Source: Dolichospermum compactum NIES-806
GTDB taxonomy: Bacteria > Cyanobacteriota > Cyanobacteriia > Cyanobacteriales > Nostocaceae
Direction: 5' to 3'
DNA: 53,996 nt
NCBI RefSeq assembly: GCF_002368115.1
Contig: NZ_AP018316.1
Span: 3,619,496-3,673,491 of the forward strand
The position numbers and the translations under genes were made by a program. Position 1 is the first letter of the stretch. Every line of letters starts with the position of its first letter. The notes beneath the pieces were generated by a model. It was not told the origin of the DNA and made no database searches. It saw only the letters and a list, made by a program, of their open reading frames with translations. Shown piece after piece: positions 38,243 through 46,414 of this stretch.

Positions 38243-39682
38243 ATGCTTAATAAAGATTTGTGTAAATTTCTCACCCACTCAACGATGGGTTTAGCATTGT
38301 TAACAACAGTGAATATCATTTTGCCATCTGTGAGTTTGGCACAAAGACAGCCAGTAGCATCAACATCCAGTAGTATCGCTACAGATTATTTATTAGGCGG
38401 CGGCGATCGCATCCGTGTTAATGTATTTGAAGTACCAGAATATACAGGAGAATATCAAGTCCCTCCCGGTGGTTCAATTAATATGCCTTTAATTGGCAGT
38501 ATCCCCGTTTCGGGCTTAACCACAGAACAAGCTGCTGATACAATCGCCAGAAGATATGCTCGCTTTCTCAAACGTCCCCTCATTTCCGTCAACTTATTAT
38601 CACCCCGTCCCATTAATGTGTTTGTTGCTGGAGAAGTAACAAGACCAGGTGCTTACACCCTCAGCTTAGAAGGGGGAGCAGGAAATAACCCCGGTGTCCA
38701 ATACCCAACGGTATTAGCCGCCCTCACCATAGCCCAGGGTGTAACACTGGCAGCAGATGTAACTCAAGTGCAATTACGCCGCAAGGTAGGACGTTCAGGA
38801 GAACAGACAGTCGCCCTAAACTTAAAGGAATTGACGCAAACAGGCAGAATATCCCAGGAGATTACCTTACGAGATGGAGATACCATTGTGGTCCCTACTG
38901 CCGCCAGTTTAAATGTGGCTGAAGCCCGGAATTTATTTGCAGCTAACTTTGCAGCTAGTCAAAGTTCACCGCGCACAGTGGTGGTAATTGGTCAAGTTTA
39001 CCGTCCTGGTTCTTATCTTGTTACTGCTGGAAATGGCGGTGGGGCAGAGGGTGGTGGTGCTGGTGGTGGTTTACCCACTGTAATGCGGAGTTTACAACTA
39101 GCAGGGGGAATTACGTCCATTGCGGATGTTCGGAAGATTAAATTACGCCGTCCTACCCGAACTGGTACGGAACAAACTATAGATATTAACCTATGGGAAT
39201 TACTACAAAGCGGTGATATAAATCAAGACATAGTGGTGCAAGATGGCGATACTATCATCATTCCTACAGCTACGGATATTAGTGCCGCCGAATCTACCCA
39301 ATTAGCAACAACAACTCTGTCCCCAAATACTATTGAAGTGGGTGTAGTGGGTGAAGTCAAAAGAGCAGGGGCGGTAAGATTACAACCAAATAGCTCTTTA
39401 AATCAGGCATTATTAGCCGCTGGTGGTTTTAATGATAGTAGAGCCAGTAAAGGAACTGTAGAATTAATTCGCCTCAATAGCAATGGTACAGTTACTAAAC
39501 GTCCAATTAAAGTGGATTTATCTAAGGGAATTAATGAGGAAACCAATCCGATCCTTCGCAACAATGATGTTGTCGTAGTTGATCGCAATGTGTTAGCTAA
39601 AACTGGTGATAGAGTTAATACTGTAGCCGGTCCTTTAGGTACTATCTTGGGGATTATCAGACTATTTACTACTGGATTTTAG
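38243..39682 (+). CDS. Polysaccharide export protein (Wza-like, SLBB domains)
   Basis: 479 residues from the ATG at 38243. Signal peptide 1-33 (ends SVSLAQ), then the poly-export domain (DYLLGGGDRIRVNVFEVPEY to ISVNLLSPRPINVFVAGEV) and three SLBB-type repeats (VAGEVTRPGAYTL, VIGQVYRPGSYLV, VVGEVKRAGAVRL). A Gly-rich stretch (GNGGGAEGGGAGGG) sits in the second SLBB. Wza-like proteins form outer-membrane channels for capsule or exopolysaccharide. No lipobox Cys is visible. Partner Wzc/Wzx genes are not in the window. Confidence 0.88.
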   Translation: MLNKDLCKFLTHSTMGLALLTTVNIILPSVSLAQRQPVASTSSSIATDYLLGGGDRIRVNVFEVPEYTGEYQVPPGGSINMPLIGSIPVSGLTTEQAADTIARRYARFLKRPLISVNLLSPRPINVFVAGEVTRPGAYTLSLEGGAGNNPGVQYPTVLAALTIAQGVTLAADVTQVQLRRKVGRSGEQTVALNLKELTQTGRISQEITLRDGDTIVVPTAASLNVAEARNLFAANFAASQSSPRTVVVIGQVYRPGSYLVTAGNGGGAEGGGAGGGLPTVMRSLQLAGGITSIADVRKIKLRRPTRTGTEQTIDINLWELLQSGDINQDIVVQDGDTIIIPTATDISAAESTQLATTTLSPNTIEVGVVGEVKRAGAVRLQPNSSLNQALLAAGGFNDSRASKGTVELIRLNSNGTVTKRPIKVDLSKGINEETNPILRNNDVVVVDRNVLAKTGDRVNTVAGPLGTILGIIRLFTTGF

Positions 39683-39802
39683 CTTAAGTCGAAAGATTGG
39701 TTTTCTAGGTTTCCACTCAAAAAATCTAGACCCAAAACATAATTATTATACATCTTAGGTTATTTTTTTCGGCAACTCATGATTAGAGGTATAGCGATCG
39801 CC

Positions 39803-39808
39803 TATAAT
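39803..39808 (+). promoter_or_regulatory. Possible promoter of the SPFH gene between two HIP1 sites
   Basis: TATAAT lies between two GCGATCGC octamers that are 10 bases apart. It is ~135 bases upstream of the SPFH start. No convincing -35 is present, so this is tentative. Confidence 0.35.
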
Positions 39809-39941
39809 GCGATCGCAGGTTTATCATTTTTATAGTTAACAATCGGGAAATTACGCACTTAACCCATTTTAATTTACAGTTAATGCCAGCCATAACTCTA
39901 ACAATCAATTCTACCCAAAGCTGAAAGAGGAGAATAACTGA

Positions 39942-40820
39942 ATGGATCCAATAATTTTTATCATATTTTTAGCTCTAGTAGGTTATGCCTTCGCATCTGC
40001 AAAGATGGTAAATCAAGGGAATGTCGCCTTAGTTGAACGCTTGGGGCGGTATCATCGCAAACTAAATCCTGGACTGAGTTTCATAGTTCCCATTCTCGAT
40101 CAAATTGTGATGGAGGATACAACCAGAGAGCAGTTATTAGATATTAAACCGCAAAATGTAATTACTAAGGACGGAGTTTACTTAGAAGTTGATGCAATTA
40201 TTTACTGGCGCATCAAAGACATTGAAAAAAGCTTTTATGCCATTGATGATTTACAAACAGCTTTAGCGAACTTAGCTACAACAACCCTGCGGGAAAATAT
40301 CGCTCAAAATTCCTTAGAAGATACTAATATGTCCAGAGACGAGATGGACAGAAGTATATTAGCTGAATTAAATCCAATTACATCCGCATGGGGAATTGAA
40401 ATTATCCGTTTAGACATTCAGCGGATCACCCCACCGGAGACTGTACGCAAGTCAATGGAAGAACAACAAAATGCACAAATTAAAAAAAAGGCAGCAATAG
40501 AAGCAGCCGAAGGAGAGCGACAAGCAGCAGTTAAAAGAGCCGAAGGAACTAGAACATCAATAGAAATAATTTCTGAAGCCTTGCGTTCTCACCCTGAAAG
40601 TAAGGATATTTTAAGGTATCTTGTTGCCCAAGATTATGTAGATGCGAGTCAAAAACTAGGTGAAAGCAATAATGCCAAAATTGTATTTGTAGATCCTGCT
40701 AACTCAACAGAAATGTTTCAGGAATTGATTTCTGATTCAGTACAAGAAAATCATGGCAAAAATCCCGCCAATGGAACCGGTAATGGCAAAGGAAATGGCA
40801 ATGGCAATGGATCTAATTAG
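39942..40820 (+). CDS. SPFH/band 7 membrane protein (stomatin-like)
   Basis: 292 residues. One N-terminal membrane helix (2-20), then the SPFH domain (VERLGRYHRKLNPGLSFIVP, DGVYLEVDAIIYWRI), a charged helical segment (KKKAAIEAAEGERQAAVKRA) and a Gly/Asn tail (GTGNGKGNGNGNGSN). It is preceded by AGAGGAG, a strong ribosome binding site. Stomatin-like proteins oligomerise and organise membrane microdomains or protease complexes. No NfeD partner gene is adjacent. Confidence 0.9.
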   Translation: MDPIIFIIFLALVGYAFASAKMVNQGNVALVERLGRYHRKLNPGLSFIVPILDQIVMEDTTREQLLDIKPQNVITKDGVYLEVDAIIYWRIKDIEKSFYAIDDLQTALANLATTTLRENIAQNSLEDTNMSRDEMDRSILAELNPITSAWGIEIIRLDIQRITPPETVRKSMEEQQNAQIKKKAAIEAAEGERQAAVKRAEGTRTSIEIISEALRSHPESKDILRYLVAQDYVDASQKLGESNNAKIVFVDPANSTEMFQELISDSVQENHGKNPANGTGNGKGNGNGNGSN

Positions 40821-40841
40821 GTTTGATACCATTAAATTTTC

Positions 40842-40955
40842 GGCGTTGCTGAATTGAGGTATGAAATTCCCAAATTGAATCTTTAAAACTCAAACCTCAG
40901 TGCGTCTTTGCGCCTTTGCGTGAGACTAAAATTCATACCCTTAATCAGCAACGCC
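40842..40955. mobile_element. MITE with 24-bp inverted ends and a possible 8-bp target duplication
   Basis: The left end GGCGTTGCTGAATTGAGG and the reverse of the right end GGCGTTGCTGATTAAGGG start near-identical 24-bp arms that finish in TATGAA. Outside them TAAATTTT occurs at 40833-40840 and 40956-40963, as expected of a target duplication. No transposase inside. Confidence 0.75.
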
Positions 40956-41001
40956 TAAATTTTAATATATTCTTCCTTTTTTTCTTCTTCTTTCTTCTTC
41001 A

Positions 41002-41061
41002 TCCTGACTGGGTGACTCCTGACTGGGTGACTCCTAACGCGGTGACTCCTGACTGGGCGCG
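41002..41061. repeat. Four 15-base tandem repeats
   Basis: TCCTGACTGGGTGAC is repeated at 41002 and 41017, then with changes at 41032 and 41047. A pyrimidine-rich tract (40970-41001) precedes it. Confidence 0.85.
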
Positions 41062-41073
41062 GTGCCCGCGCCC
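41055..41073. repeat. GC-rich hairpin abutting the folP stop
   Basis: GGGCGCGG-TGC-CCGCGCCC, a perfect 8-bp stem, ends at the base next to the folP stop codon. It is similar to the hairpin at 5853-5871. It may end or stabilise the folP transcript; there is no T-run. Confidence 0.6.
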
Positions 41074-41919
41074 CTACTCTTCACGAAAAATAGCATCTGC
41101 TACCAGAGTAACTTCTTGCATTTCTCGAACATCGTGAACTCGGAGAATATCTGCACCATTAAAAATAGCCGCACAACAAGCGGCGACTGTTCCCCAAACC
41201 CGTAACGTTGGATCTGGTTGATTAAGAATATTACCAATAAAACTTTTACGAGATGCTCCCACCAAAATTGGAGAATTAAGAGTTTTTAGTGATTCTAAAC
41301 AGCGAAAAATTTCTAAATTCTGCTGATGGTTTTTAGCAAAACCAATACCAGGATCAATAATTATTTTACTTTGATCAATTCCTAAAAGCCTAGCATTTGT
41401 AATTTGCTCAAATAAAAATTTATAAATATCAGAAATTAAATCCTCATAATCAGTACATTTTTGCATAGTTTGGGGAGTTCCCTTGATGTGCATTAACACA
41501 ATCGGCACATTTAAACTAGCCACAGTTGGCAACATTTGGGGGTCAAATGTCCCCGCTGAAATATCATTGACTATATCTGCTCCAGCAATAATCGCTGCTT
41601 TGGCTACCTCTGCTCTAGTTGTATCTACAGAAATAGGGACATCAACTACTGGACGCAGCAACTCCAAAACAGATAGCACCCGCTCCAGTTCTGCTTCTAG
41701 GGAGACTTGCTCCGCCCCTGGACGGGTGGATTGTCCACCAATATCAATGATATCAGCGCCAGCAGCCACCATGGCTTCTGCCTGGGTTAAGGCGGCTGAG
41801 GTGGTGTTAAATTTACCACCATCACTAAAACTATCAGGGGTAACATTCAAAATCCCCATGATATAAGTCCGCTTTCCCCAATCAAAACAATGATTTCGGA
41901 TAGTTAAGTTGTTAGACAT
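41074..41919 (-). CDS. folP: Dihydropteroate synthase
   Basis: 281 residues. MGILNVTPDSFSDGG (pterin and pABA loop), DIGGQSTRPGAE, ISVDTTRAEV, NDISAG and ASRKSFIGNIL are all present. It condenses pABA with the pterin pyrophosphate in folate synthesis and is the sulfonamide target. It lies 54 bases after tpiA on the same strand, so the two may be co-transcribed, as seems common in cyanobacteria. Confidence 0.95.
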   Translation of the reverse strand: MSNNLTIRNHCFDWGKRTYIMGILNVTPDSFSDGGKFNTTSAALTQAEAMVAAGADIIDIGGQSTRPGAEQVSLEAELERVLSVLELLRPVVDVPISVDTTRAEVAKAAIIAGADIVNDISAGTFDPQMLPTVASLNVPIVLMHIKGTPQTMQKCTDYEDLISDIYKFLFEQITNARLLGIDQSKIIIDPGIGFAKNHQQNLEIFRCLESLKTLNSPILVGASRKSFIGNILNQPDPTLRVWGTVAACCAAIFNGADILRVHDVREMQEVTLVADAIFREE

Positions 41920-41973
41920 GAAATTTTTTAACTTTTAATTTCTAATTGATTTATCCCCAATCCCCAATCCCCA

Positions 41974-42699
41974 TTATTGATAATTGACAATTCTGGCAAA
42001 ACTATCAGCTTTTAGACTAGCTCCACCAACGAGAGCGCCGTCAATTTCTGGTTGTGCCATAATTTCATCAATATTATTCGGGTTGACTGAACCGCCATAT
42101 TGAATAGGAACGAGGGGATTAGTTAATTGACTGCGAATTAAGCCAATTACCCGATTTGCTTCCTTAGATTCACAGGTATCACCAGTACCAATTGCCCAAA
42201 TTGGTTCATAAGCAATAATTAGGTGAGTTTGATCAATATCTACCAAGTCTTTTTTTAACTGGGTGCTAATTATTGATTCCGTTTCCCCCGCGTCTCGCTG
42301 TTGTTTAGTTTCCCCAACACAGAGAATGGGTGTGAGTCCATGCTTTTGGGCGGCTTTGAGACGGAGATTGACACTTACGTCTGTTTCTCCGAAGAATTGC
42401 CGTCTTTCACTATGTCCAACTATGACAAAACGCACACCGATTTCTATTAGCATAGAGGCGGCGATTTCGCCTGTATATGCTCCACTTTCTTCCCAATGGA
42501 CGTTTTGTGCGCCCAAATTTACACGGCTACCATGTAAAGATTGCGACACCAGGCTTAAGTCGGTGAAGGGAGGACATATTACCACTTCTCGTTCTGAGGG
42601 GGTTTCCTCCAGGTGAGGCAAAAATCCGCTTAAAAATTCTGCGGATTCTGCCTGGGTTTTGAACATTTTCCAGTTACCAGCAATAACGATTTTCCGCAC
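41974..42699 (-). CDS. tpiA: Triosephosphate isomerase
   Basis: 241 residues from a GTG at 42699 (VRKIVIAGNWKMFKTQAES); a TTG 15 bases upstream would give 246. Catalytic Lys in GNWKM, His in VGHSERRQFFG, Glu in AYEPIWAIGTG, and the phosphate loop YGGSVNPNN are present. It interconverts DHAP and glyceraldehyde-3-phosphate in glycolysis and the Calvin cycle. No clear ribosome binding site decides the start. An IS66 remnant lies ~60 bases upstream and could affect its promoter. Confidence 0.94.
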   Translation of the reverse strand: MRKIVIAGNWKMFKTQAESAEFLSGFLPHLEETPSEREVVICPPFTDLSLVSQSLHGSRVNLGAQNVHWEESGAYTGEIAASMLIEIGVRFVIVGHSERRQFFGETDVSVNLRLKAAQKHGLTPILCVGETKQQRDAGETESIISTQLKKDLVDIDQTHLIIAYEPIWAIGTGDTCESKEANRVIGLIRSQLTNPLVPIQYGGSVNPNNIDEIMAQPEIDGALVGGASLKADSFARIVNYQ

Positions 42700-42759
42700 A
42701 GGTGATTTAATCAAAATTTTAATGTTACTAGATGCACCTTTTAATGTACTACTTTTTTA

Positions 42760-42775
42760 GTAACCGTTCAGGGGG
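42760..42775. mobile_element. Probable terminal end of the IS66 remnant
   Basis: GTAACCGTTCAGGGGG is, from memory, like the terminal inverted repeats of some IS66-family elements. It lies 42 bases beyond the 3' end of the transposase remnant. The other end was not found, in line with truncation. Confidence 0.4.
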
Positions 42776-42817
42776 TGTAAAGAAGAAGAAAAACCACCCC
42801 CAAATCAAGCAATAAAA

Positions 42818-43674
42818 TTAAGCAGCTTTTAACAAGTCAGAATCATCAGAATCAGCAGTAACTTGTGGAAGCAAAGAAGGTGCATTTGTACCACCACGAG
42901 CAGCAACAACAGCACAAGTCATAAACTCCAAAACATTACGCTTTTGGGACTTGAGAGTTGTGACCACCGTGAGCATCCGAGCTACAAAAACACTACTAGC
43001 CTGAGTTTGAGAGCCAAAACTAGTACAGCACAGCGTAAATAAATCAACCATTCTTAATCGCCAAAAAGCTTGCCCAATATTGCTTTTGACTTTTGACGAA
43101 CGCCTTGCGGTACTAGTCCGTCGCCAAATCACAGCAGGGCGAATAGCCCTTTCGGCAGCATTATTAGTAGGTTCTACACCAACAGTTGTCACAAACAACC
43201 ACATCGCCGACTCAACCTTGAGTAATTGACGACAAGTACGAACTGTTTTTGCTAAGGGAGTTTTTCCCGTGCTGTAATCTCATATTCGTTAGCTTCTTGT
43301 AAAGTTGCGTTAATGAATGAGCGATTCTCCCGAACCAACTCTACAAAATCACCACGAGACAAAGTACCATCTCGGACTCGATACCAAAGTTCAAACAACT
43401 TCTCTTGCTGTTTCACCAGTGCAGTTCCCAATTCTGCCGAGACTCCAGTCCGTTCCGATATTTTGATAAATTCCCGTTGCAAATGCGCCCAACACAATTG
43501 CCGACGTTCCAGGTCTACCCAGTTGTAAGCCCCATGACGGTCAGAGTTCAAAATGCCACTGAAGTTCTCACCCAATAAATTCTTTGCCCCTTGGGTACAA
43601 CGGGTCAGAGCAATTTCAAAAAATGTGACTAGTACAGGTCGGCGGAAATAAATAGACCATTCCAAACTACTGGA
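42818..43674 (-). pseudogene. IS66-family transposase, truncated, frameshifted and carrying an insertion
   Basis: The upper part (43252-43665) has NSDRHGAYNWVDLERRQLCW, then AHLQREF, and the lower part (42818-43204, extending in frame to ~43260) has VEPTNNAAERAIRP, both hallmarks of the IS66 DDE domain. A run of five T (43261-43265, minus A) shifts the frame; one more A would join REK to TPLAKTVRTC. About 200 N-terminal residues are missing. A 93-base in-frame insertion (43019-43111) interrupts the conserved RRTSFGSQT block. Not expected to be active. Confidence 0.85.
43019..43117 (-). mobile_element. MITE-like element inserted in frame in the IS66 gene
   Basis: ACTAGT stands at 43019-43024 and 43112-43117, 93 bases (31 codons) apart. 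Read on the minus strand the insert begins ACTAGTACCGCAAGGCG and ends GCTGTGCTGTACTAGT. It is stop-free and adds TARRSSKVKSNIGQAFWRLR, then MVDLFTLCCTS, between RRTS and FGSQT. It aligns along its whole length with 46941-47052. Confidence 0.8.
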
Positions 43675-43692
43675 AAGCTCATTGTATATTCG

Positions 43693-43733
43693 TTTTGACT
43701 TTTGACTTTTGACGAACGCCTTGCGGTACTAGT
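43693..43733 (-). mobile_element. Partial copy of the CTAGTACCGC MITE-like family
   Basis: On the minus strand it reads ACTAGTACCGCAAGGCG, then TTCGTCAAAAGTCAAAAG and a further GTCAAAA unit. It is identical at its outer end to the copy in the IS66 gene. It ends where the truncated IS66 sequence begins, so the truncation and this copy may be one event. Confidence 0.75.
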
Positions 43734-43784
43734 TGTTAATGATGAGTTAAAATAAAAATATTGTCTACTCAAATAGGAAGATTT

Positions 43785-44000
43785 ATGGAGAACTTACTAC
43801 CTCAAAACATTTTACAATTAACTATTGCGGAAAGAATCCAACTAGTCCAAGATATTTGGGATAGTATCACTGTAGATGCTGATAATGTAACTATTAGTGA
43901 TGCTCAAAAAAAGGAATTGGAGAGACGTTTAGAACTTTATTATCAAAATCCTCATCAAGTTTCTAGCTGGGAGGAAGTGAAACAAAAATTTAATCGTTAG
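43785..44000 (+). CDS. Antitoxin of the addiction-module (ParD-like, PF09720) family
   Basis: 71 residues from the ATG at 43785, behind AGGAAG. LTIAERIQLVQDIWDSI and the C-terminal WEEVKQKF are typical of the unstable antitoxins paired with RelE/ParE toxins. It ends eight bases before the toxin start. In this family the antitoxin both binds the toxin and represses the operon. Confidence 0.85.
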   Translation: MENLLPQNILQLTIAERIQLVQDIWDSITVDADNVTISDAQKKELERRLELYYQNPHQVSSWEEVKQKFNR

Positions 44001-44007
44001 TTAATAT

Positions 44008-44304
44008 ATGACTTACAAAATTTTCATTACACCAGAAGCAGAACTTGATTTAGAGGATGCTTATAATTGGTATGAACAGCATACTGTTGGATTAGGTTCT
44101 GAATTTATTCGTGTTGTTGATGCTAGTTTTTCAACTATTCAACGTAATCCTTTTGCTTGTCCAATTGTTCACGAACAAGTTAGAAAAAAGTTAATTCGCA
44201 AGTTTCCTTATGGATTACTTTACATTATTATAGATGAAACAATTTCTATTATTGGTTGTTTTCATGTTAAACGTGATCCGCAACAATGGGAAAGGCGTTT
44301 CTAA
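44008..44304 (+). CDS. RelE/ParE-family toxin
   Basis: 98 residues. YKIFITPEAELDLEDAYNWY and FACPIVHEQVRKKLIRKFPY, then LLYIIIDETISIIGCFHVKR, fit the ParE/RelE fold. Full length. It is second in the operon after its antitoxin. Targets are gyrase or ribosome-bound mRNA depending on subfamily, and this cannot be decided here. A copy of the island repeat starts 12 bases after its stop. Confidence 0.87.
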   Translation: MTYKIFITPEAELDLEDAYNWYEQHTVGLGSEFIRVVDASFSTIQRNPFACPIVHEQVRKKLIRKFPYGLLYIIIDETISIIGCFHVKRDPQQWERRF

Positions 44305-44315
44305 GATTTAATTCA

Positions 44316-44388
44316 GGTGATAATTCGCTCTAGTAATACCTAGTAACACCTAGTAATGCTTGAGTGAGATAATGTGAACAGATACAGG
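44316..44388 (+). repeat. TA-island repeat, copy 1 (internally altered)
   Basis: Begins GGTGATAATTC and ends GTGAGATAATGTGAACAGAT, then ACAGG, matching the two ends of copy 3 (45975-46108). The middle is replaced by CTAGTAATAC, CTAGTAACAC and CTAGTAATG, three 10-base units that resemble the flank of the MITE in copy 4. Confidence 0.7.
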
Positions 44389-44396
44389 TAATTACT

Positions 44397-44810
44397 TCAA
44401 AATAGCAAATTTTCAAAAGGATAAGTTTGCTTCCAACGATAGGTGTTAAAGTCTCTTTGATCTACTGAAAAAATGCGTCCATGTCCTAAATGTTCTGCTA
44501 AAATTACTAGGGAAGCATCAGCTAAATCCATTGGCAAATTAGCATATTTTTCCATTAATTGAATAATTCGCGGAGTATGGTGAGGTTCTAAATTAAAAAC
44601 TGTAAATAATTTTTGTTCCAGACTATTTAAAAAAGTAACTTGAGCTTGAACTCCTTTGCGAGTTAGCAAAAGATAACAGGTTTCTGTGATAATACACCAT
44701 GTTGTAATTAAAGGTTCATTGTATTTTTTGAAAGCTTGTTTTGCTGTTTCGTGGTGGGTGTCTTTTTGATCAATAAGAGCTAACCAAAATCCTGTATCAA
44801 CTATGATCAT
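44397..44810 (-). CDS. PIN domain toxin
   Basis: 137 residues. MIIVDTGFWLALIDQKD (first acid), ITETCYLLL (second) and PMDLADASLVILAEHL, then FSVDQRDF, give the PIN active site. Probable ribonuclease toxin. Its start lies within the end of the DUF2281-like gene (14-base overlap), so it is the second gene of a coupled pair. Confidence 0.87.
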   Translation of the reverse strand: MIIVDTGFWLALIDQKDTHHETAKQAFKKYNEPLITTWCIITETCYLLLTRKGVQAQVTFLNSLEQKLFTVFNLEPHHTPRIIQLMEKYANLPMDLADASLVILAEHLGHGRIFSVDQRDFNTYRWKQTYPFENLLF

Positions 44811-45051
44811 ATTTGTGCGTTAATGTATTAGATAAAACTTCTTTATATGTGGTTGATAAATTTTCTTCCACAGCACAACAACCAATTAATCCAATTTCAT
44901 CAAATTTTTCATAGATACTTTTTTCTTGATGATGATTTTCTGGTTGTGGATAACGTTTTTTGAGTAATTGAATAAAATCTAGTAGTAAGATTTGCGCTTC
45001 TTCTGGTAAAGTGTCAATATCTTTAGATATTTCGGCAATTTTTATTACCAT
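44797..45051 (-). CDS. DUF2281/VapB-like antitoxin
   Basis: 84 residues. IDTLPEEAQILLLDFIQLLK is the LP-x(5)-L-DFI-x-L pattern of DUF2281. The C-terminal half is variable and Cys-containing (IGCCAVEENL). It overlaps the PIN toxin gene by 14 bases. There is no DNA-binding domain that I recognise. Confidence 0.75.
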   Translation of the reverse strand: MVIKIAEISKDIDTLPEEAQILLLDFIQLLKKRYPQPENHHQEKSIYEKFDEIGLIGCCAVEENLSTTYKEVLSNTLTHKYDHS

Positions 45052-45111
45052 TATTAACTCCTAAGTTGAGTAAATTTTTTCGGTATGATTCTATTATAAA
45101 CTACGCCGCAA

Positions 45112-45177
45112 AGATCCCCGACTTCTAAGATTAATTATTTATCTGATAGAAAAATATTGAAAAGAAGTCGGGGATCT
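45112..45177. repeat. ATCCCCGACTTCTT family hairpin, copy 2
   Basis: AGATCCCCGACTTCT and AAGAAGTCGGGGATCT enclose ~35 AT-rich bases. It lies 60 bases upstream of the antitoxin gene and directly next to a copy of the island repeat, whose 5' half is missing there. Confidence 0.75.
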
Positions 45178-45183
45178 AAATTA

Positions 45184-45273
45184 GATGGTTCTATTGTCTT
45201 CTCTTATTTACATGATAGTTGGTGATGGTTGGGTGAGATGATGTGAATAGATACAGGGTTTTTGGGTTGTAAT
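45184..45273 (+). repeat. TA-island repeat, copy 2 (3' two thirds)
   Basis: From GATGGTTCTATTGTC to GGGTTTTTGGGTTGTAAT it matches copy 3 with only a few changes. The first ~45 bases of the repeat are absent, replaced by the hairpin at 45112-45177. Confidence 0.8.
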
Positions 45274-45287
45274 TTAGTGTTATTAAT

Positions 45288-45328
45288 GGTGGGTTATGTT
45301 GGGTTTCCTTGCGTCAACCCAACCTACA
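45288..45328. repeat. Relic of the GTAGGTTGGGTT repeat family
   Basis: GGGTTATGTTGGGTTTCCTT, then GCGTCAACCCAACCTACA, carries one end (AACCCAACCTACA) of the element at 51974-52103. It lies just before the end of the Uma2 gene. Confidence 0.6.
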
Positions 45329-45333
45329 AACTA

Positions 45334-45927
45334 CTACTTTTTAATGCCTTTAATCAATTCTGTTCTCGCATCAATAATGGAAGGCATTAAAATACAACTC
45401 GCTAATAAATCTATATCTAAATCTGGCAATAATTCACTTTGATTAATTTGCTCATAATTATCATTTTTGAGATGATATAGAGACAATTGATTATTTTTCC
45501 AAAACCAGACTTCTGTAATATTAAACCTTTTGTATTTTTCTAGTTTATCAATACTGCCACTGGTAATATTAACTTCAATTGCTAAATCTGGATTTTCCTT
45601 TTTTTCTCCGATGTAATAAGATTCATCAGGTTCAAAGGAAGCACTTTTTTCTTTTGCGCGACGAGTAGCACTACCTACTGGGATGAAATTTATACCTTTT
45701 TCAAAGAGATATGCTTCTATCAAAATAGCGATAATTTTTTTGATATTTTCGTGTTGTTCACCAAGCGTCATAAATTCGATGTACCCATCAAGATAACTTA
45801 TCCGCAAATTTCCTGCATCTGCGGTTAAGGTTTCTATTATTTCAAATTCTTTCCAGGTGTAATAACCAGGTAGAAGAAATCGCTGTTCGGAAATTGTGGT
45901 GGTTTTGTCTAGGATTTGGATAGTCAT
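45334..45927 (-). CDS. Uma2 family protein (DUF820, PD-(D/E)xK fold)
   Basis: 197 residues. LRISYLDGYIEFMTLGEQHE (the G-x-hE block), then SFEPDESYYIG and PDLAIEVNITSGSIDKLEKY, the Uma2 signature with Asp and Glu of a nuclease-like site. The Lys normally after ExK is replaced by Asn (EVN). Very abundant in cyanobacteria, function unknown, often found beside toxin genes. It is a single gene bordered by island repeats on both sides. Confidence 0.85.
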   Translation of the reverse strand: MTIQILDKTTTISEQRFLLPGYYTWKEFEIIETLTADAGNLRISYLDGYIEFMTLGEQHENIKKIIAILIEAYLFEKGINFIPVGSATRRAKEKSASFEPDESYYIGEKKENPDLAIEVNITSGSIDKLEKYKRFNITEVWFWKNNQLSLYHLKNDNYEQINQSELLPDLDIDLLASCILMPSIIDARTELIKGIKK

Positions 45928-45974
45928 AGTAATTTTATGGTTATGACTTTAACCTTAATTATAACTCATGGTCA

Positions 45975-46108
45975 GGTGATAATTCTCAGGTGAGGTGAAT
46001 GTTTCCAGGTGTATCCGTGATGGTTCTATTGTCCTCTGTTATTTACATGATAGCTGGTGATGTTTAGGTGAGATGATGTGAACAGATACAGGGTTTTTGG
46101 GTTGTAAT
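45975..46108 (+). repeat. TA-island repeat, copy 3 (most complete)
   Basis: 134 bases, from GGTGATAATTCTCAGGTGAG to TTTTTGGGTTGTAAT. It is rich in GGTGA and GGTGT motifs. It lies between the divergent Uma2 and DUF2281/PIN genes, and serves as the reference for copies at 44316, 45184 and 46849. Confidence 0.85.
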
Positions 46109-46177
46109 AAGTGAGTGATATGATAAAATACAAATAGCAGAGCAGTAAATATTAATTTATCCTCAAGTAGAAATCAA

Positions 46178-46414
46178 ATGACTGTTGAAGAAATAATTAT
46201 AGATAAGGTAAAAATATTACCTCCTGATAAACAACAAGAGGCGTTAGATTTTGTAGAATTTTTGTTGGCTAAAATACAAAAACAAGAGCTATCTAATCAA
46301 ACCCAAAAATCATGTATTTCAGCTTTAGCTATGGCTCAAGAATACGTTGGTTGTGTGGAAGCAGCCGATGATTTATCTACTAATAAAGATTATATGGATG
46401 GTTACGGTGCATGA
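46178..46414 (+). CDS. DUF2281 antitoxin
   Basis: 78 residues. KVKILPPDKQQEALDFVEFL is the DUF2281 core. The C-terminus (DLSTNKDYMDGYGA) should contact the toxin. The stop overlaps the PIN gene start (ATGATGA), so the two are coupled. Same two-gene arrangement as 44397-45051 but on the opposite strand and with low sequence similarity, so not a simple recent duplication. Confidence 0.82.
   Translation: MTVEEIIIDKVKILPPDKQQEALDFVEFLLAKIQKQELSNQTQKSCISALAMAQEYVGCVEAADDLSTNKDYMDGYGA

Noticed and set aside
43255..43270. Programmed frameshift in the IS66 transposase
   Set aside because: A -1 slip on the A5 run would join the frames, but IS66 transposases are not known to need it, the heptamer is not canonical, and the gene is also truncated, so decay is the simpler reading.
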